Assembly (NCBI GenBank): GCA_964397425.1
Contig: CAYNID010000001.1
Location: 124,001 to 188,000, forward strand
From: Hallerella sp964397425
GTDB taxonomy: Bacteria; Fibrobacterota; Fibrobacteria; Fibrobacterales; Fibrobacteraceae
Direction: 5' to 3'
Length of the DNA stretch: 64,000 nt
Both the position numbers and the translations under genes were made by a program. Below the pieces are notes generated by a model. The model did not search any database, was not told where the DNA came from, and saw nothing but the letters and a program-made list of their open reading frames with translations. Position 1 is the first letter of the stretch, and every line of letters starts with the position of its first letter. Below, in pieces: positions 27,889-35,939 of the stretch.

Positions 27889-28806
27889 ATGCGCATTTTC
27901 AAGGGCCTTGTTCCTATGGCGTTGAGCGTTTCCCTGATGGGATTTTCCGGCTGCGGTTCTGTTGATCATGATCCGCCGAAGCTCAAGAACGTTTTTGGCA
28001 CCATTTCCCCGATGGATACTCTCGTTGCCGTTTTTGACAAGGATATCGATGATTTTGACGAATCGCAGGTGACGTCGAACGTGCCTGTTTCTGTCGTCAA
28101 GCAGAAGGGTTCCAAAATTTATGTGATTGGCGCATCGGATACGGTTGCGGGGATTCCCCGGTTTGAAGCGGCTTCCGATGCGGATACGCTGATTTTTACC
28201 GCATTGAAAGATGATGACGGCAACAAGGCGAAATCCCAATCCGCCACATTTTCGACGTTCCCCTTTTTGGATCACGATGAATATGAATCCGATGCGAACG
28301 AGGACTGTTTTTCCAATGGAAAACCGATTCACGCCGAAGTCTTGACCGATTCCGCGTCTTCGGAATTTTTCAATGGCGTGAAAACGCGCAAGGGAATTAC
28401 GGTGTCGGGCGTTTTGGCTGGAATTTACAACAAAAATTGCAAAGATGATGAAGATATTTTCCGCGTGTTCCTCAAAAAGCGGGATACGATTTCGGTGCAG
28501 CTTTCCGGGCGCTCCAAATCCGTTCCCCTGGAACTTGCCGTTCTCGGACCGTCGAAAATGAAAAATGCCCCGGATTATTGCAAGTATGAAAACGATGAAT
28601 TTTTGACAGTGGACGAAAGCGGGCTTAAAAAGGGAGCCTCCATCGATACGACTTTTGGCATTGGTGACATCCACGAATGCGGGACGAATACCGTGACGGA
28701 TTATCTGGCGTATTACATCGTCGTCCGTTATTCGGGCTCTTTGGCGACAAACGAAAAGGAGCCGCAACCTTACAAGCTGACAGTCACGATTCAAGAACGA
28801 AATTAA
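27889..28806 (+). CDS. Lipoprotein with N-terminal Ig-like domain
   Basis: 305 residues. A lipobox ending FSGC at residue 22 predicts a lipid-anchored protein. Residues ~28-125 resemble an SbsA-type Ig-like (Big_5) domain (DPPKLKNVFGTISP, LVAVFDKDID). The C-terminal half is beta-rich with four Cys and resembles a bacterial pre-peptidase-like beta sandwich, but no firm family was recognised. GGAG lies 8 bases before ATG. Divergent from the PBP gene and upstream of tRNA-Arg. Confidence 0.75.
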   Translation: MRIFKGLVPMALSVSLMGFSGCGSVDHDPPKLKNVFGTISPMDTLVAVFDKDIDDFDESQVTSNVPVSVVKQKGSKIYVIGASDTVAGIPRFEAASDADTLIFTALKDDDGNKAKSQSATFSTFPFLDHDEYESDANEDCFSNGKPIHAEVLTDSASSEFFNGVKTRKGITVSGVLAGIYNKNCKDDEDIFRVFLKKRDTISVQLSGRSKSVPLELAVLGPSKMKNAPDYCKYENDEFLTVDESGLKKGASIDTTFGIGDIHECGTNTVTDYLAYYIVVRYSGSLATNEKEPQPYKLTVTIQERN

Positions 28807-28821
28807 AAATGGAAAAAACCC

Positions 28822-28849
28822 TTGACAAGGATTTGCAAAAATCTATATT
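28822..28849 (+). promoter_or_regulatory. Promoter of tRNA-Arg, TTGACA-N16-TATATT
   Basis: -35 TTGACA (28822-28827), a 16-base spacer and -10 TATATT (28844-28849) sit 13 bases before the mature tRNA. This is the clearest primary-sigma promoter in the window and supports TATATT as the local -10 form. Confidence 0.85.
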
Positions 28850-28862
28850 TGGGTCATTCAAT

Positions 28863-28936
28863 GCGAATGTGGCGTAACTGGATAGCGCAACTGGCTACGA
28901 ACCAGTAGGTTGCAGGTTCGAGTCCTGCCACTCGCA
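28863..28936 (+). tRNA. tRNA-Arg, anticodon ACG
   Basis: 74 bases folding as a cloverleaf: D-arm GCGT/GCGC, anticodon arm ACTGG-CTACGAA-CCAGT with anticodon ACG (A34 is expected to be edited to inosine), and T-arm GCAGG-TTCGAGT-CCTGC. The acceptor stem GCGAATG/CACTCGC has one A-C mismatch at pair 5-68. CCA is not encoded (the 3' end is A then CGA). Followed at once by a terminator. Confidence 0.95.
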
Positions 28937-28938
28937 CG

Positions 28939-28970
28939 AAGCTCCGAGAGAAATCCCGGAGCTTTTTTTT
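28939..28970 (+). terminator. Terminator of tRNA-Arg
   Basis: AAGCTCCG and CGGAGCTT around a 10-base loop, then six further Ts. Confidence 0.88.
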
Positions 28971-29268
28971 GCCCTTCCAAAATTTTCCGTTGGCAGTCTA
29001 CGCCGGGCAATTTCGAATAACGTTCCATTCTGCGAAAACGGCCCGCCTTTGCAGTCGAAACCGTGCGCGATTCCCCTCATTGCAGAAAAGGCTTTGGGTT
29101 GAAATCCCATCGACCCGGCTTGCCGCCCTGCACTTCAACGTCCGGAATCCGCGGACGGAATCGTCTCTGTCGGATTTTACCGCGTTTATGGTTCGCCGTG
29201 GAACTTTTCATTGCAGAATGCACCCCATTCCTGAGATTTCTCGCTTCGTTTTAACGTGGGATTTAAAC
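28971..29268. other. Non-coding gap with one repeat copy
   Basis: No credible gene. It holds a copy of the dispersed repeat (29029-29155); the rest shows nothing I recognise up to the GH2 terminator. Confidence 0.6.
29029..29155 (+). repeat. Solitary diverged copy of the array half-unit
   Basis: It carries the blocks AAAACGGC, GTCGAAACCGTGC and GCAGAAAAGGCT in the same order and spacing as the 8-kb array and the 16.8-kb copy. It lies ~90 bases after tRNA-Arg in the same orientation. Confidence 0.72.
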
Positions 29269-29269
29269 G

Positions 29270-29298
29270 CAAAACAGCCCGGAATGTTCCGGGCTGTG
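29270..29298 (-). terminator. Terminator of the GH2-like gene
   Basis: On the minus strand ACAGCCCGGAA pairs with TTCCGGGCTGT and is followed by TTTT, ~20 bases after the stop. Confidence 0.8.
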
Positions 29299-29318
29299 GA
29301 GGAATGGCGATTGGAAAA

Positions 29319-32153
29319 TCAGTCGGTGAGCATCTGGATCAGCTTGGTGAACACGCGGTCTGCCAAAGGATTGGTTTCAAGTCCTTCGAAGAGGTTCAGC
29401 TGGTTGAAAACGATGCGTCCTTTTCCGAAGGGGATGATTTGCAAATCAACACCGGTTTTCAGTTCACCGTCAGAAATGGAAACGGAGCGGGCGAGAACCT
29501 GGGCGTTTGGCAATTCTGTCAGCGAAATGCTGGGGAGTACGGAAGAAGAAAGTCCATCGAGAATCTGATGCCCGGCAAATTCCGGAAGCAATGCGGATTT
29601 GTTCACCAAGTAATGGATTGAAATGCCGTTTGCACCCGTTGTGAAGTGGGCGTCGAGAGTCTGTGAAAAATGATGGCTGGAATTGAACGCTTCGATGTCT
29701 TCGAGGTTCAAATCCGAAAGGAAGAGCGTCCGGCCGTTGTCCCGTGCCAGTTCGGCGATTCTGTTCAGAACTTTGTCGCTCCACGAATTGAGACTGGCGG
29801 TGAAAATGATTTTTTCCGTTCCTTCGAGGGCTGCAAGAGCGTCGGCTGTCGTTTCTGCATTGTTGTCCAAGAAACAAACTTGGGACATGGCGGCTTTGAC
29901 ATCGGCGTCTTCCAAAACGAGCATCTTTTCGTTCGTTTCGCTAATCAGTTCTCCCCGGAAAGAAAGCGACAGGGAGAGCGTGTAATCGCCGGGGGCTTTG
30001 GGCGACATCGTCGAGAAGGTTCCAAGCGGAGTCAGGCTGGTCTGCCCTTTCGCTTTGTGTTTTTCGGAAGAAACTTTCTTTCCGTGGGCATCGAGAATCG
30101 CAATTTCTATTTCGACGTTTTCGAGGCGCTTCTGGTTTAGCAACGCCAACTGGAAAGACAATTCCGTATGCGGTGCGCAAACGGGTTCAAAGCCGGTGAT
30201 TAACAGGCGGGTTGGTGTCGTCACGGCCTTGGTGAAATCTTCCAAGTGTTTGTTTTTGCGGTTTTCGTCGACCAGTCCGCAGAAATCCGTTCCGAAATCA
30301 GCCCATTGGTCCAGCATGTATCCGGAAACGAGCGGGTTGCTTTGGACGGCGTTAATTTGTGTGCGTTTGCTTTCGAGGGCTAACTTGTAGGCATCCGCGT
30401 TGAAATCAGAAAAATTTTTCCAAATCGAAAGTTCTTTGTTTGCAATGAACGATTCGACTTGTTTGAACAATTGTTTGATGGCCTTGTTGTTCTTGAGGCT
30501 GCGCGGACCTTTGATGTCTGTCGGGGAATCGGGCAGCATCGTGTGATTTTTCAAGGTGACGAGAATTTTTCCGTCGACGTCGTTTGCAAATTCCATGTAT
30601 TCATCTTGGAAGTGGGAATCGCCGAGGGTTGTGTCTGGGATGGAAATTTCTTCGTCTTCCGATTGAATCTTTTCGCAATAGTGCGAAAGGAAATCGGTGA
30701 GGGCGGCATTCGGGTTCATGCGCAGGTGCAAACGGTGCGACGAATACAGGAAGATTTTTTCGTTCGTCACGCCCATCAGTTTTCCTGTATCTTTGTGGAA
30801 CTCTTCTTCGTTCGAAAGGTAAACGCAATTCAAATTGCTGATGACGGGACGGCACTTGTCGAAGGAGTCGACAGCATTCAGCAACTTGTTGCCGTTTTCC
30901 AAAACCAAGGGACCGTTTTCAGATCCGAGAATCCAGGAAACGATGCTCGGGTGATGTTTTTGTTCCATCACGACATCTTCGACTAATTTGTAAACCGCTT
31001 CGAGGCCGCGAGGCGTGGAGCGCATCGTGTGAATGGGAAGTTCTTGAAAGACCAGCAGTCCCAGTTCATCGCAAATGTCCAGCGCTTCGTTGGTGAGGGG
31101 GGCGCCGTTCGAGCGGATGGCGTTGAAACCGGCGGCTTTAATCGCCATGAAATCTTTGCGGAGCTTTGCTTTGTCGGCATTCCAGAGGCCGCCTTCGCTT
31201 GAATGTTGCGAATAGGTGAGGCCTTGAATTTTGATGATGGAATCGTTGAGGTAAAAATCGCCCTTGATGCAATCGAATTTGCGGAATGCGAAATTCTTGA
31301 CGACGGAGAAGGAATATTCCGAGGGCTGCTTCGGCTTGGATTTGCCTTCGAGTTGGAATTCCAACGTGTAAAGTTTGGGATTTTCCGGAGACCAGGTGTC
31401 TTCTTTTTTGAAATCCTTGATTTTCAACATGAAGCGGCTGGAAGCGTTTTCCTTGTCCAACTTGATTTCTTTGATAAGCTCGGAAACGGCTCCCTTGGGA
31501 TTCCGCATGAGAATGCGGAGCCGGGCGTTGAAACCGCGGGGATTGTTGAAAGAAATGTCGACGGCAACCCGCTCTTCGTCCAAGTCGGGTTCCAGCTGAA
31601 CTCCTGAAATGAATGCGGGCCCGCCCAAAATTAAATCGACGTTGCCGTAGATACCGCCAAAGGGATATTCTGTCCACGGGAGACCAACGGGCATTTCAGC
31701 CGGTCGCACGTAACGGTCATCGGCGCCCTCTTTGCTTTCGCGGCCCAGGTCAATGCGGCTGTTCGCAGAACCCATGTTCGCCACGCGGACGCAAAGGACG
31801 TTGTCTTCGCCGGGCCGGATGGCTTTGGAAAGGTCAATCATGCACGGTGTGTAAGCGCCGAAATGAGATCCCAGATAAATGCCGTTCAACCAAAAAACGG
31901 CGTGCATGGAAATGCGTTCGAAACGCAAAAAAATCCGTTTCGAAGTTTGTTTCGGGTCAATGGTGAAATGTTTGAAGTAATAAGCGGCATCCTGGGAAAG
32001 GGAAATCTTGCTGAAGAATTTTTCCCAGACGCAGGGAACTTTGATTTTTTGCGTACCACCGGGATAAGTTGCATACCAGCGGTTGATGATGCCCAAATCT
32101 TCTGTATCAAACAGAAGATCCCAGTCGCCGTTCAGGCTCACGATAGAGTTCAT
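29319..32153 (-). CDS. Glycoside hydrolase family 2-like protein with atypical active site
   Basis: 944 residues, no signal peptide, so cytoplasmic. N-terminal jelly-roll sugar-binding domain (LNGDWDLLF, VFWLNGIYLGSHFGAY, EYPFGGIYGNVDL), Ig-like domain to ~300, TIM barrel ~300-640 (GFNAIRSNGAPLTNEALDICDELGLLVFQE, HPSIVSWILG), then ~300 C-terminal residues. The usual acid/base GNE reads GSE (Glu412), and where the nucleophile SEFG/TEYG is expected (~529-542) the sequence is ILVTLKNHTMLPD, with no Glu. GYMLDQWADFG follows normally. It may be a weak, altered or inactive beta-glycosidase. AAGGA lies 7 bases before ATG. Confidence 0.8.
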   Translation of the reverse strand: MNSIVSLNGDWDLLFDTEDLGIINRWYATYPGGTQKIKVPCVWEKFFSKISLSQDAAYYFKHFTIDPKQTSKRIFLRFERISMHAVFWLNGIYLGSHFGAYTPCMIDLSKAIRPGEDNVLCVRVANMGSANSRIDLGRESKEGADDRYVRPAEMPVGLPWTEYPFGGIYGNVDLILGGPAFISGVQLEPDLDEERVAVDISFNNPRGFNARLRILMRNPKGAVSELIKEIKLDKENASSRFMLKIKDFKKEDTWSPENPKLYTLEFQLEGKSKPKQPSEYSFSVVKNFAFRKFDCIKGDFYLNDSIIKIQGLTYSQHSSEGGLWNADKAKLRKDFMAIKAAGFNAIRSNGAPLTNEALDICDELGLLVFQELPIHTMRSTPRGLEAVYKLVEDVVMEQKHHPSIVSWILGSENGPLVLENGNKLLNAVDSFDKCRPVISNLNCVYLSNEEEFHKDTGKLMGVTNEKIFLYSSHRLHLRMNPNAALTDFLSHYCEKIQSEDEEISIPDTTLGDSHFQDEYMEFANDVDGKILVTLKNHTMLPDSPTDIKGPRSLKNNKAIKQLFKQVESFIANKELSIWKNFSDFNADAYKLALESKRTQINAVQSNPLVSGYMLDQWADFGTDFCGLVDENRKNKHLEDFTKAVTTPTRLLITGFEPVCAPHTELSFQLALLNQKRLENVEIEIAILDAHGKKVSSEKHKAKGQTSLTPLGTFSTMSPKAPGDYTLSLSLSFRGELISETNEKMLVLEDADVKAAMSQVCFLDNNAETTADALAALEGTEKIIFTASLNSWSDKVLNRIAELARDNGRTLFLSDLNLEDIEAFNSSHHFSQTLDAHFTTGANGISIHYLVNKSALLPEFAGHQILDGLSSSVLPSISLTELPNAQVLARSVSISDGELKTGVDLQIIPFGKGRIVFNQLNLFEGLETNPLADRVFTKLIQMLTD

Positions 32154-32243
32154 TCGCGTTCCTTTTTGATTTCAAACAAGTTTTTTGGAAAATTAGAAAT
32201 TTTTGGAACGACGGGCATCGAAAATTTCCGGTGACGGCGGATT

Positions 32244-33107
32244 TCAATAAATGTCCACTTCGACGGGGATAGCCTTTCGGATTTTCATGGCGGCGGCTTC
32301 GAAAAATTCCCGTTCCAGAGGATGAACGGAGCGGGATGCCGTGTGGCGGACAACGCCGTAAAGCTGCACGCCCAAAAAATTTTTCGGATTGACCGCGTGG
32401 ATTCTTTTGAGCCGTTCCGTGTACAAGTCCAATTCTTTTGCGTCGGGCCGGGAATCGCCGATTTTGCAAAGCATTGTTTGAATGCGGAGCGGAAATTCCC
32501 GGACAGCCCCTTCGATGTTCTTTTGAATGCGTTCAAGGGCAATATGGGAACCGTCGATTTTTTCATACCAGTCGTCGCTTCCGGCGTCGAGTTTTGCCCA
32601 AATTTCGCCCCGTTTCTCGGTGAGAACGCGAAGGCCTTTTCGCACGTCCGGACGGTCGAGGAGCGTTGCGTTTGTGATGAGGGTGAGCTTGAGCGGATAC
32701 TGGGAAAATTTGTCTTGAGCTTCGCGCATCAGACGGCAAACATCGGGAAATTCCTTTGCCATGGTGCTTTCTCCATCGCCCGAAAGACAGATGTCCCGGA
32801 TTAGACGTTTATCTTTGTCGACGCCCTGAAACGGCGTGAAGTTTTCGAGGCCGTTTTCTTCGTAAGATTTGAAAATTTGTTCGAGCTCTTGCCGGATGCG
32901 GACAATGTCGTTTGGAATTTGCGGTCCGGGAACGCTTCTGTCCACTTGGCAATAGGCGCAGCGGAATGTGCAGCGCTTGTCGAGATTCAGGTTGATGCCT
33001 ATCGAAATTCCGCCTGCCCGCCGGCTGATGACGGGATACACCCAGATATTCTGATTCCAAAGTTGCGAGTGGTCGCTCCAGGCTTTTTCTAACGCATTTT
33101 GACTCAT
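32244..33107 (-). CDS. Radical SAM protein of unknown substrate
   Basis: 287 residues. The cluster motif CTFRCAYC is at ~45-52, then DICLSGDGESTMAKEFP as the GGE-like SAM region and LITNATLLDRPDV. It resembles a conserved, poorly characterised radical SAM group. The start at 33107 has GAGG 4 bases upstream; a longer open frame reaching 33680 overlaps folC on the other strand and is rejected. Divergent from folC (45 bases apart) and 90 bases upstream of the GH2-like gene. Confidence 0.82.
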   Translation of the reverse strand: MSQNALEKAWSDHSQLWNQNIWVYPVISRRAGGISIGINLNLDKRCTFRCAYCQVDRSVPGPQIPNDIVRIRQELEQIFKSYEENGLENFTPFQGVDKDKRLIRDICLSGDGESTMAKEFPDVCRLMREAQDKFSQYPLKLTLITNATLLDRPDVRKGLRVLTEKRGEIWAKLDAGSDDWYEKIDGSHIALERIQKNIEGAVREFPLRIQTMLCKIGDSRPDAKELDLYTERLKRIHAVNPKNFLGVQLYGVVRHTASRSVHPLEREFFEAAAMKIRKAIPVEVDIY

Positions 33108-33137
33108 AAAACCTCGTTTGACGGGTTTAATGTTAGC

Positions 33138-33143
33138 TAATAT
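33138..33143 (+). promoter_or_regulatory. TAATAT box 9 nt before folC
   Basis: The hexamer ends 9 bases before ATG, giving at most a ~3-base leader; GGAGG between them then falls largely upstream of the predicted start, so the two signals conflict. Confidence 0.35.
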
Positions 33144-33152
33144 TGGAGGGCG

Positions 33153-34409
33153 ATGAAACAGGGTCTTGAATATTTGCATTCTCTCGCCCCGCTGGGTATG
33201 ACGGGCGATTTGAAGAACATGGAACGGCTTCTCGAAAAATTGGGACATCCCGAGAGGCGTTTTCGGACAATTCATGTCGTTGGAACGGATGGGAAAGGTT
33301 CGACTGCGTTTTACCTGGCGAACATCCTTTCTGCGCATGGCGTGGCATCGGGACTTTACACCAGTCCGCATTTGGTGAATGTCCGGGAGCGCATCCGCGT
33401 CGACAACATTCCTGTCTCGGAATGCGATTTGGATGGGTTGCTTTGCCGCGTAAAAAGCGCAGCGGAATCCGCCGGCGTACGGGCTTCTTTTTTCGAAGCG
33501 TTGACCCTTGCCGGATTTCTGTATTTTGCTGAAAAACGTGTCGGAGTGGCTGTCGTCGAAGCGGGCCTTGGCGGTAGATTGGATTCTACGCGGACGGCTC
33601 GTGGGGAATTGACCGTTTTGACAAGCATCGGGCTTGAACATACAGAACTTCTGGGCAAAACGGAATCTGCCATATTGCATGAAAAATTGGGAATTTTATC
33701 TCCTGGGACGAAAGTTCTTGTCGGCGGCGTTTCGGCTAAATTGAAAAATGATGCCGTGGAATTTGCAAAGAGCGTCCCCGCACAGGTTGAGTTTCCCCGT
33801 GTTCTTGAAAATCTGGAAGTTTTGAATTCCGGAGAGCATTATGTGGAAAACGCCTCCCTGTCATTTGCGGCGGCAAGGGAATTTTTGGGAAAGGAATTTA
33901 ACGAAGAAACAGCCCGGACCGCGCTAAAAAAATCGCTGTGGATTGGTCGAATGCAAAAGTTGTTCGATGCGGACGGGCGCTTCTGCTGGCTTTTGGACGG
34001 CGCGCATAATCCCCATGCGGCAAAGCGTTTGGCGCAGGCGCTCGAACGGGATTTTCCGGGGAAAAAATTCCCCTGTGTTTTTGGCGCGTTGAAAGACAAA
34101 GCGATTGATGAAATGATTCCGCTGTTGCTGCCCCATGTTTCTACGTGGCACGTGACCCGGACGCCTTATCCGCGGTTCCGCGAACTGGAAGATGTTTCTG
34201 TGGAGCTGGAATCGCTCGGCGGCAAAGTGGGTGCATCTGCGCCCATGTCGAAAACTTTTTTGGATGCCGTGCAAGCGGAATCAACAGGGCCCGTTCTTGT
34301 AACGGGATCGCTTTACATGATTGGCGAAACAGTCAATTTGCTGAAAGACGATTTTGATGGACTTGAATTTTTCCGCGGACTTGAAATGTCCGAAAATGAA
34401 AAACACTGA
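33153..34409 (+). CDS. folC: Folylpolyglutamate synthase / dihydrofolate synthase
   Basis: A 418-residue Mur-ligase-family enzyme adding glutamate to dihydropteroate and to folates. P-loop GTDGKGST at ~44, LYTSPHLVNVRERI at ~69 (substrate loop), GLGGRLDSTR, SIGLEHTELLG and C-terminal DGAHNPHAAKRL. Length is normal (E. coli 422). First gene of a pair with pth, which starts 11 bases after its stop. Confidence 0.94.
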   Translation: MKQGLEYLHSLAPLGMTGDLKNMERLLEKLGHPERRFRTIHVVGTDGKGSTAFYLANILSAHGVASGLYTSPHLVNVRERIRVDNIPVSECDLDGLLCRVKSAAESAGVRASFFEALTLAGFLYFAEKRVGVAVVEAGLGGRLDSTRTARGELTVLTSIGLEHTELLGKTESAILHEKLGILSPGTKVLVGGVSAKLKNDAVEFAKSVPAQVEFPRVLENLEVLNSGEHYVENASLSFAAAREFLGKEFNEETARTALKKSLWIGRMQKLFDADGRFCWLLDGAHNPHAAKRLAQALERDFPGKKFPCVFGALKDKAIDEMIPLLLPHVSTWHVTRTPYPRFRELEDVSVELESLGGKVGASAPMSKTFLDAVQAESTGPVLVTGSLYMIGETVNLLKDDFDGLEFFRGLEMSENEKH

Positions 34410-34420
34410 GAGGTTCTGCC

Positions 34421-34975
34421 ATGTATCTGATTGTTGGATTGGGAAATCCCGGAACGCAATATGCGAATACCCATCACAACGCCGGCTTTGCCGCCGTAGA
34501 AACGCTATCGGATTCCGCGAAAGGCTGGAAATCAGAGCATAAGGCGTTGACGCAAAAAACGGTTATCGCCGGAGAAGAAGTTTTGTTGGCGCAGCCGCAA
34601 ACGTTCATGAATCTTTCGGGGGAAGCCGTTCAGGCTTTAATGACTTGGTACAAGGTAAAACCGGAACAGTTGATTGTTTTTTCCGATGATGTCAATTTGG
34701 ATGTGGGCCGCATCCGAATTCGGGCCAGTGGCAGCCATGGCGGGCAGAACGGGCTCAGGAACATTATCGAACATATCGGAGACCGTTTTCCGCGGGTGCG
34801 CTTGGGCGTTGGAAAATGCCCGCCAAAGTGGGATTTGTCCAATTGGGTGCTGTCGAAGTTTCCGCCCGAAGACCGTCTGATTTTTGAAGAGACTCTCCAG
34901 AAAGTGCCCTCCCTTGTCAAATGCTATTTGGAATTTGGCGTGGGAAAATGCATGGAGAGGTTCAACGGAAAGTGA
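34421..34975 (+). CDS. pth: Peptidyl-tRNA hydrolase
   Basis: 184 residues; recycles peptidyl-tRNA. LIVGLGNPGTQYANTHHNAGF carries the family signature with the catalytic His; KPQTFMNLSG appears as QPQTFMNLSG and SHGGQNGLRNI follows. Length is typical. AGAGG lies 7 bases before ATG. Co-transcribed with folC. Confidence 0.95.
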   Translation: MYLIVGLGNPGTQYANTHHNAGFAAVETLSDSAKGWKSEHKALTQKTVIAGEEVLLAQPQTFMNLSGEAVQALMTWYKVKPEQLIVFSDDVNLDVGRIRIRASGSHGGQNGLRNIIEHIGDRFPRVRLGVGKCPPKWDLSNWVLSKFPPEDRLIFEETLQKVPSLVKCYLEFGVGKCMERFNGK

Positions 34976-35051
34976 ATCGGTTGTGGACGGTCGAAGTCCG
35001 CCGGAATCCGTCAAAAGGGAAATTTTTTTTGTTTAAGAAGACAATCTCAAT

Positions 35052-35057
35052 TATATT
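35052..35057 (+). promoter_or_regulatory. TATATT -10 box 6 nt before aroE
   Basis: TATATT is followed by 6 bases and then the GTG start codon, predicting a leaderless transcript for the aroE operon. Confidence 0.55.
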
Positions 35058-35063
35058 TAAAAT

Positions 35064-35939
35064 GTGAAAAATATTGACGGACGAACTCAATTGCTGGCCA
35101 TTTTCGGAAATCCCGTTGGGCACAGCAAATCTCCTTGTATGCATAATGCGGCTTTCGAAAAGCTGGGCATTCATGCTGCCTACGTGCCGCTTTCTCCTGA
35201 ACCCTCGGAATTGGCTGCGGCGATTCGCGGTTTTCGCGCCATGAAATTCTTGGGGGCGAATGTCACCATTCCGTTTAAGGAAAAAGTGGGCGAATTTCTG
35301 GATGGACTTTCGGACATTTCGCGTTTTACCGGCAGCGTGAACACGCTGTATTGGGAAAATGGCGTTGTCGGCGGTCGGCTTCTGGGGACGACGACAGACC
35401 CTTATGGGGCGCTGTGCGATTTGGAAGAACACGGTGTTTCCGTAAAAGGTTTGCGGGTGGCGATTCTCGGAAACGGCGGCGCGGCCCGTGCCATTGCTTA
35501 TGCGATGCTTTCTGAAGGCGTTCAAAAATTGACGATAGTTTCGCGGAACGCGTCTCGCGGTGCGGCACTTGCCAAGTCCCTTTCTGAGGCGTTTTGTGGA
35601 AAAATCGCCGTAAAAAACATCCTGTTTGACGAATTTGGAAAAATCCGGGAAGATTTGGATTTGGTGCTCAACGCGACCAGTGTGGGAATGTTTCCCCATG
35701 TCGACGAGACGCCGCTTGCCAAGGAATATCTTTCACCGAATTTTGCCGTGTGCGATATCGTTTACAATCCCGCAGAAACAAGACTTTTGCGCGAAGCGCG
35801 AGAAGTGGGAGCCAAAACGGTCAGCGGCGTTTCGATGCTTGTTTATCAGGGAGCCAAAAGCTTTGAATACTGGTTCCCGGGGAAAAAGGCCGATATCAAA
35901 ACAATGAAGTCGGCGATAGGAATTTCGGAGGGCGAGTGA
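35064..35939 (+). CDS. aroE: Shikimate dehydrogenase
   Basis: 291 residues; reduces 3-dehydroshikimate with NADPH. Substrate motif GNPVGHSKSPCMHN at the N-terminus, catalytic Lys in NVTIPFKEKV, dinucleotide site GNGGAARAIAYA at ~135 and NATSVGM, VCDIVYNP later. The start is GTG at 35064; there is no Shine-Dalgarno site but TATATT lies 6 bases upstream. The stop overlaps the start of the aroK-aroB fusion by one base. Genes for three successive or nearby shikimate steps are thus together. Confidence 0.94.
   Translation: MKNIDGRTQLLAIFGNPVGHSKSPCMHNAAFEKLGIHAAYVPLSPEPSELAAAIRGFRAMKFLGANVTIPFKEKVGEFLDGLSDISRFTGSVNTLYWENGVVGGRLLGTTTDPYGALCDLEEHGVSVKGLRVAILGNGGAARAIAYAMLSEGVQKLTIVSRNASRGAALAKSLSEAFCGKIAVKNILFDEFGKIREDLDLVLNATSVGMFPHVDETPLAKEYLSPNFAVCDIVYNPAETRLLREAREVGAKTVSGVSMLVYQGAKSFEYWFPGKKADIKTMKSAIGISEGE

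Noticed and set aside
27799..28794. N-terminal extension of the PBP1A frame
   Set aside because: Antisense to the lipoprotein gene; the membrane segment and normal family start fit 27798.
33108..33680. N-terminal extension of the radical SAM frame
   Set aside because: Overlaps folC on the other strand; GAGG before 33107 defines the start.
34976..35040. Possible terminator after pth (GACGG and CCGTC before a T-run)
   Set aside because: Only five pairs around a 17-base loop; too weak to call.
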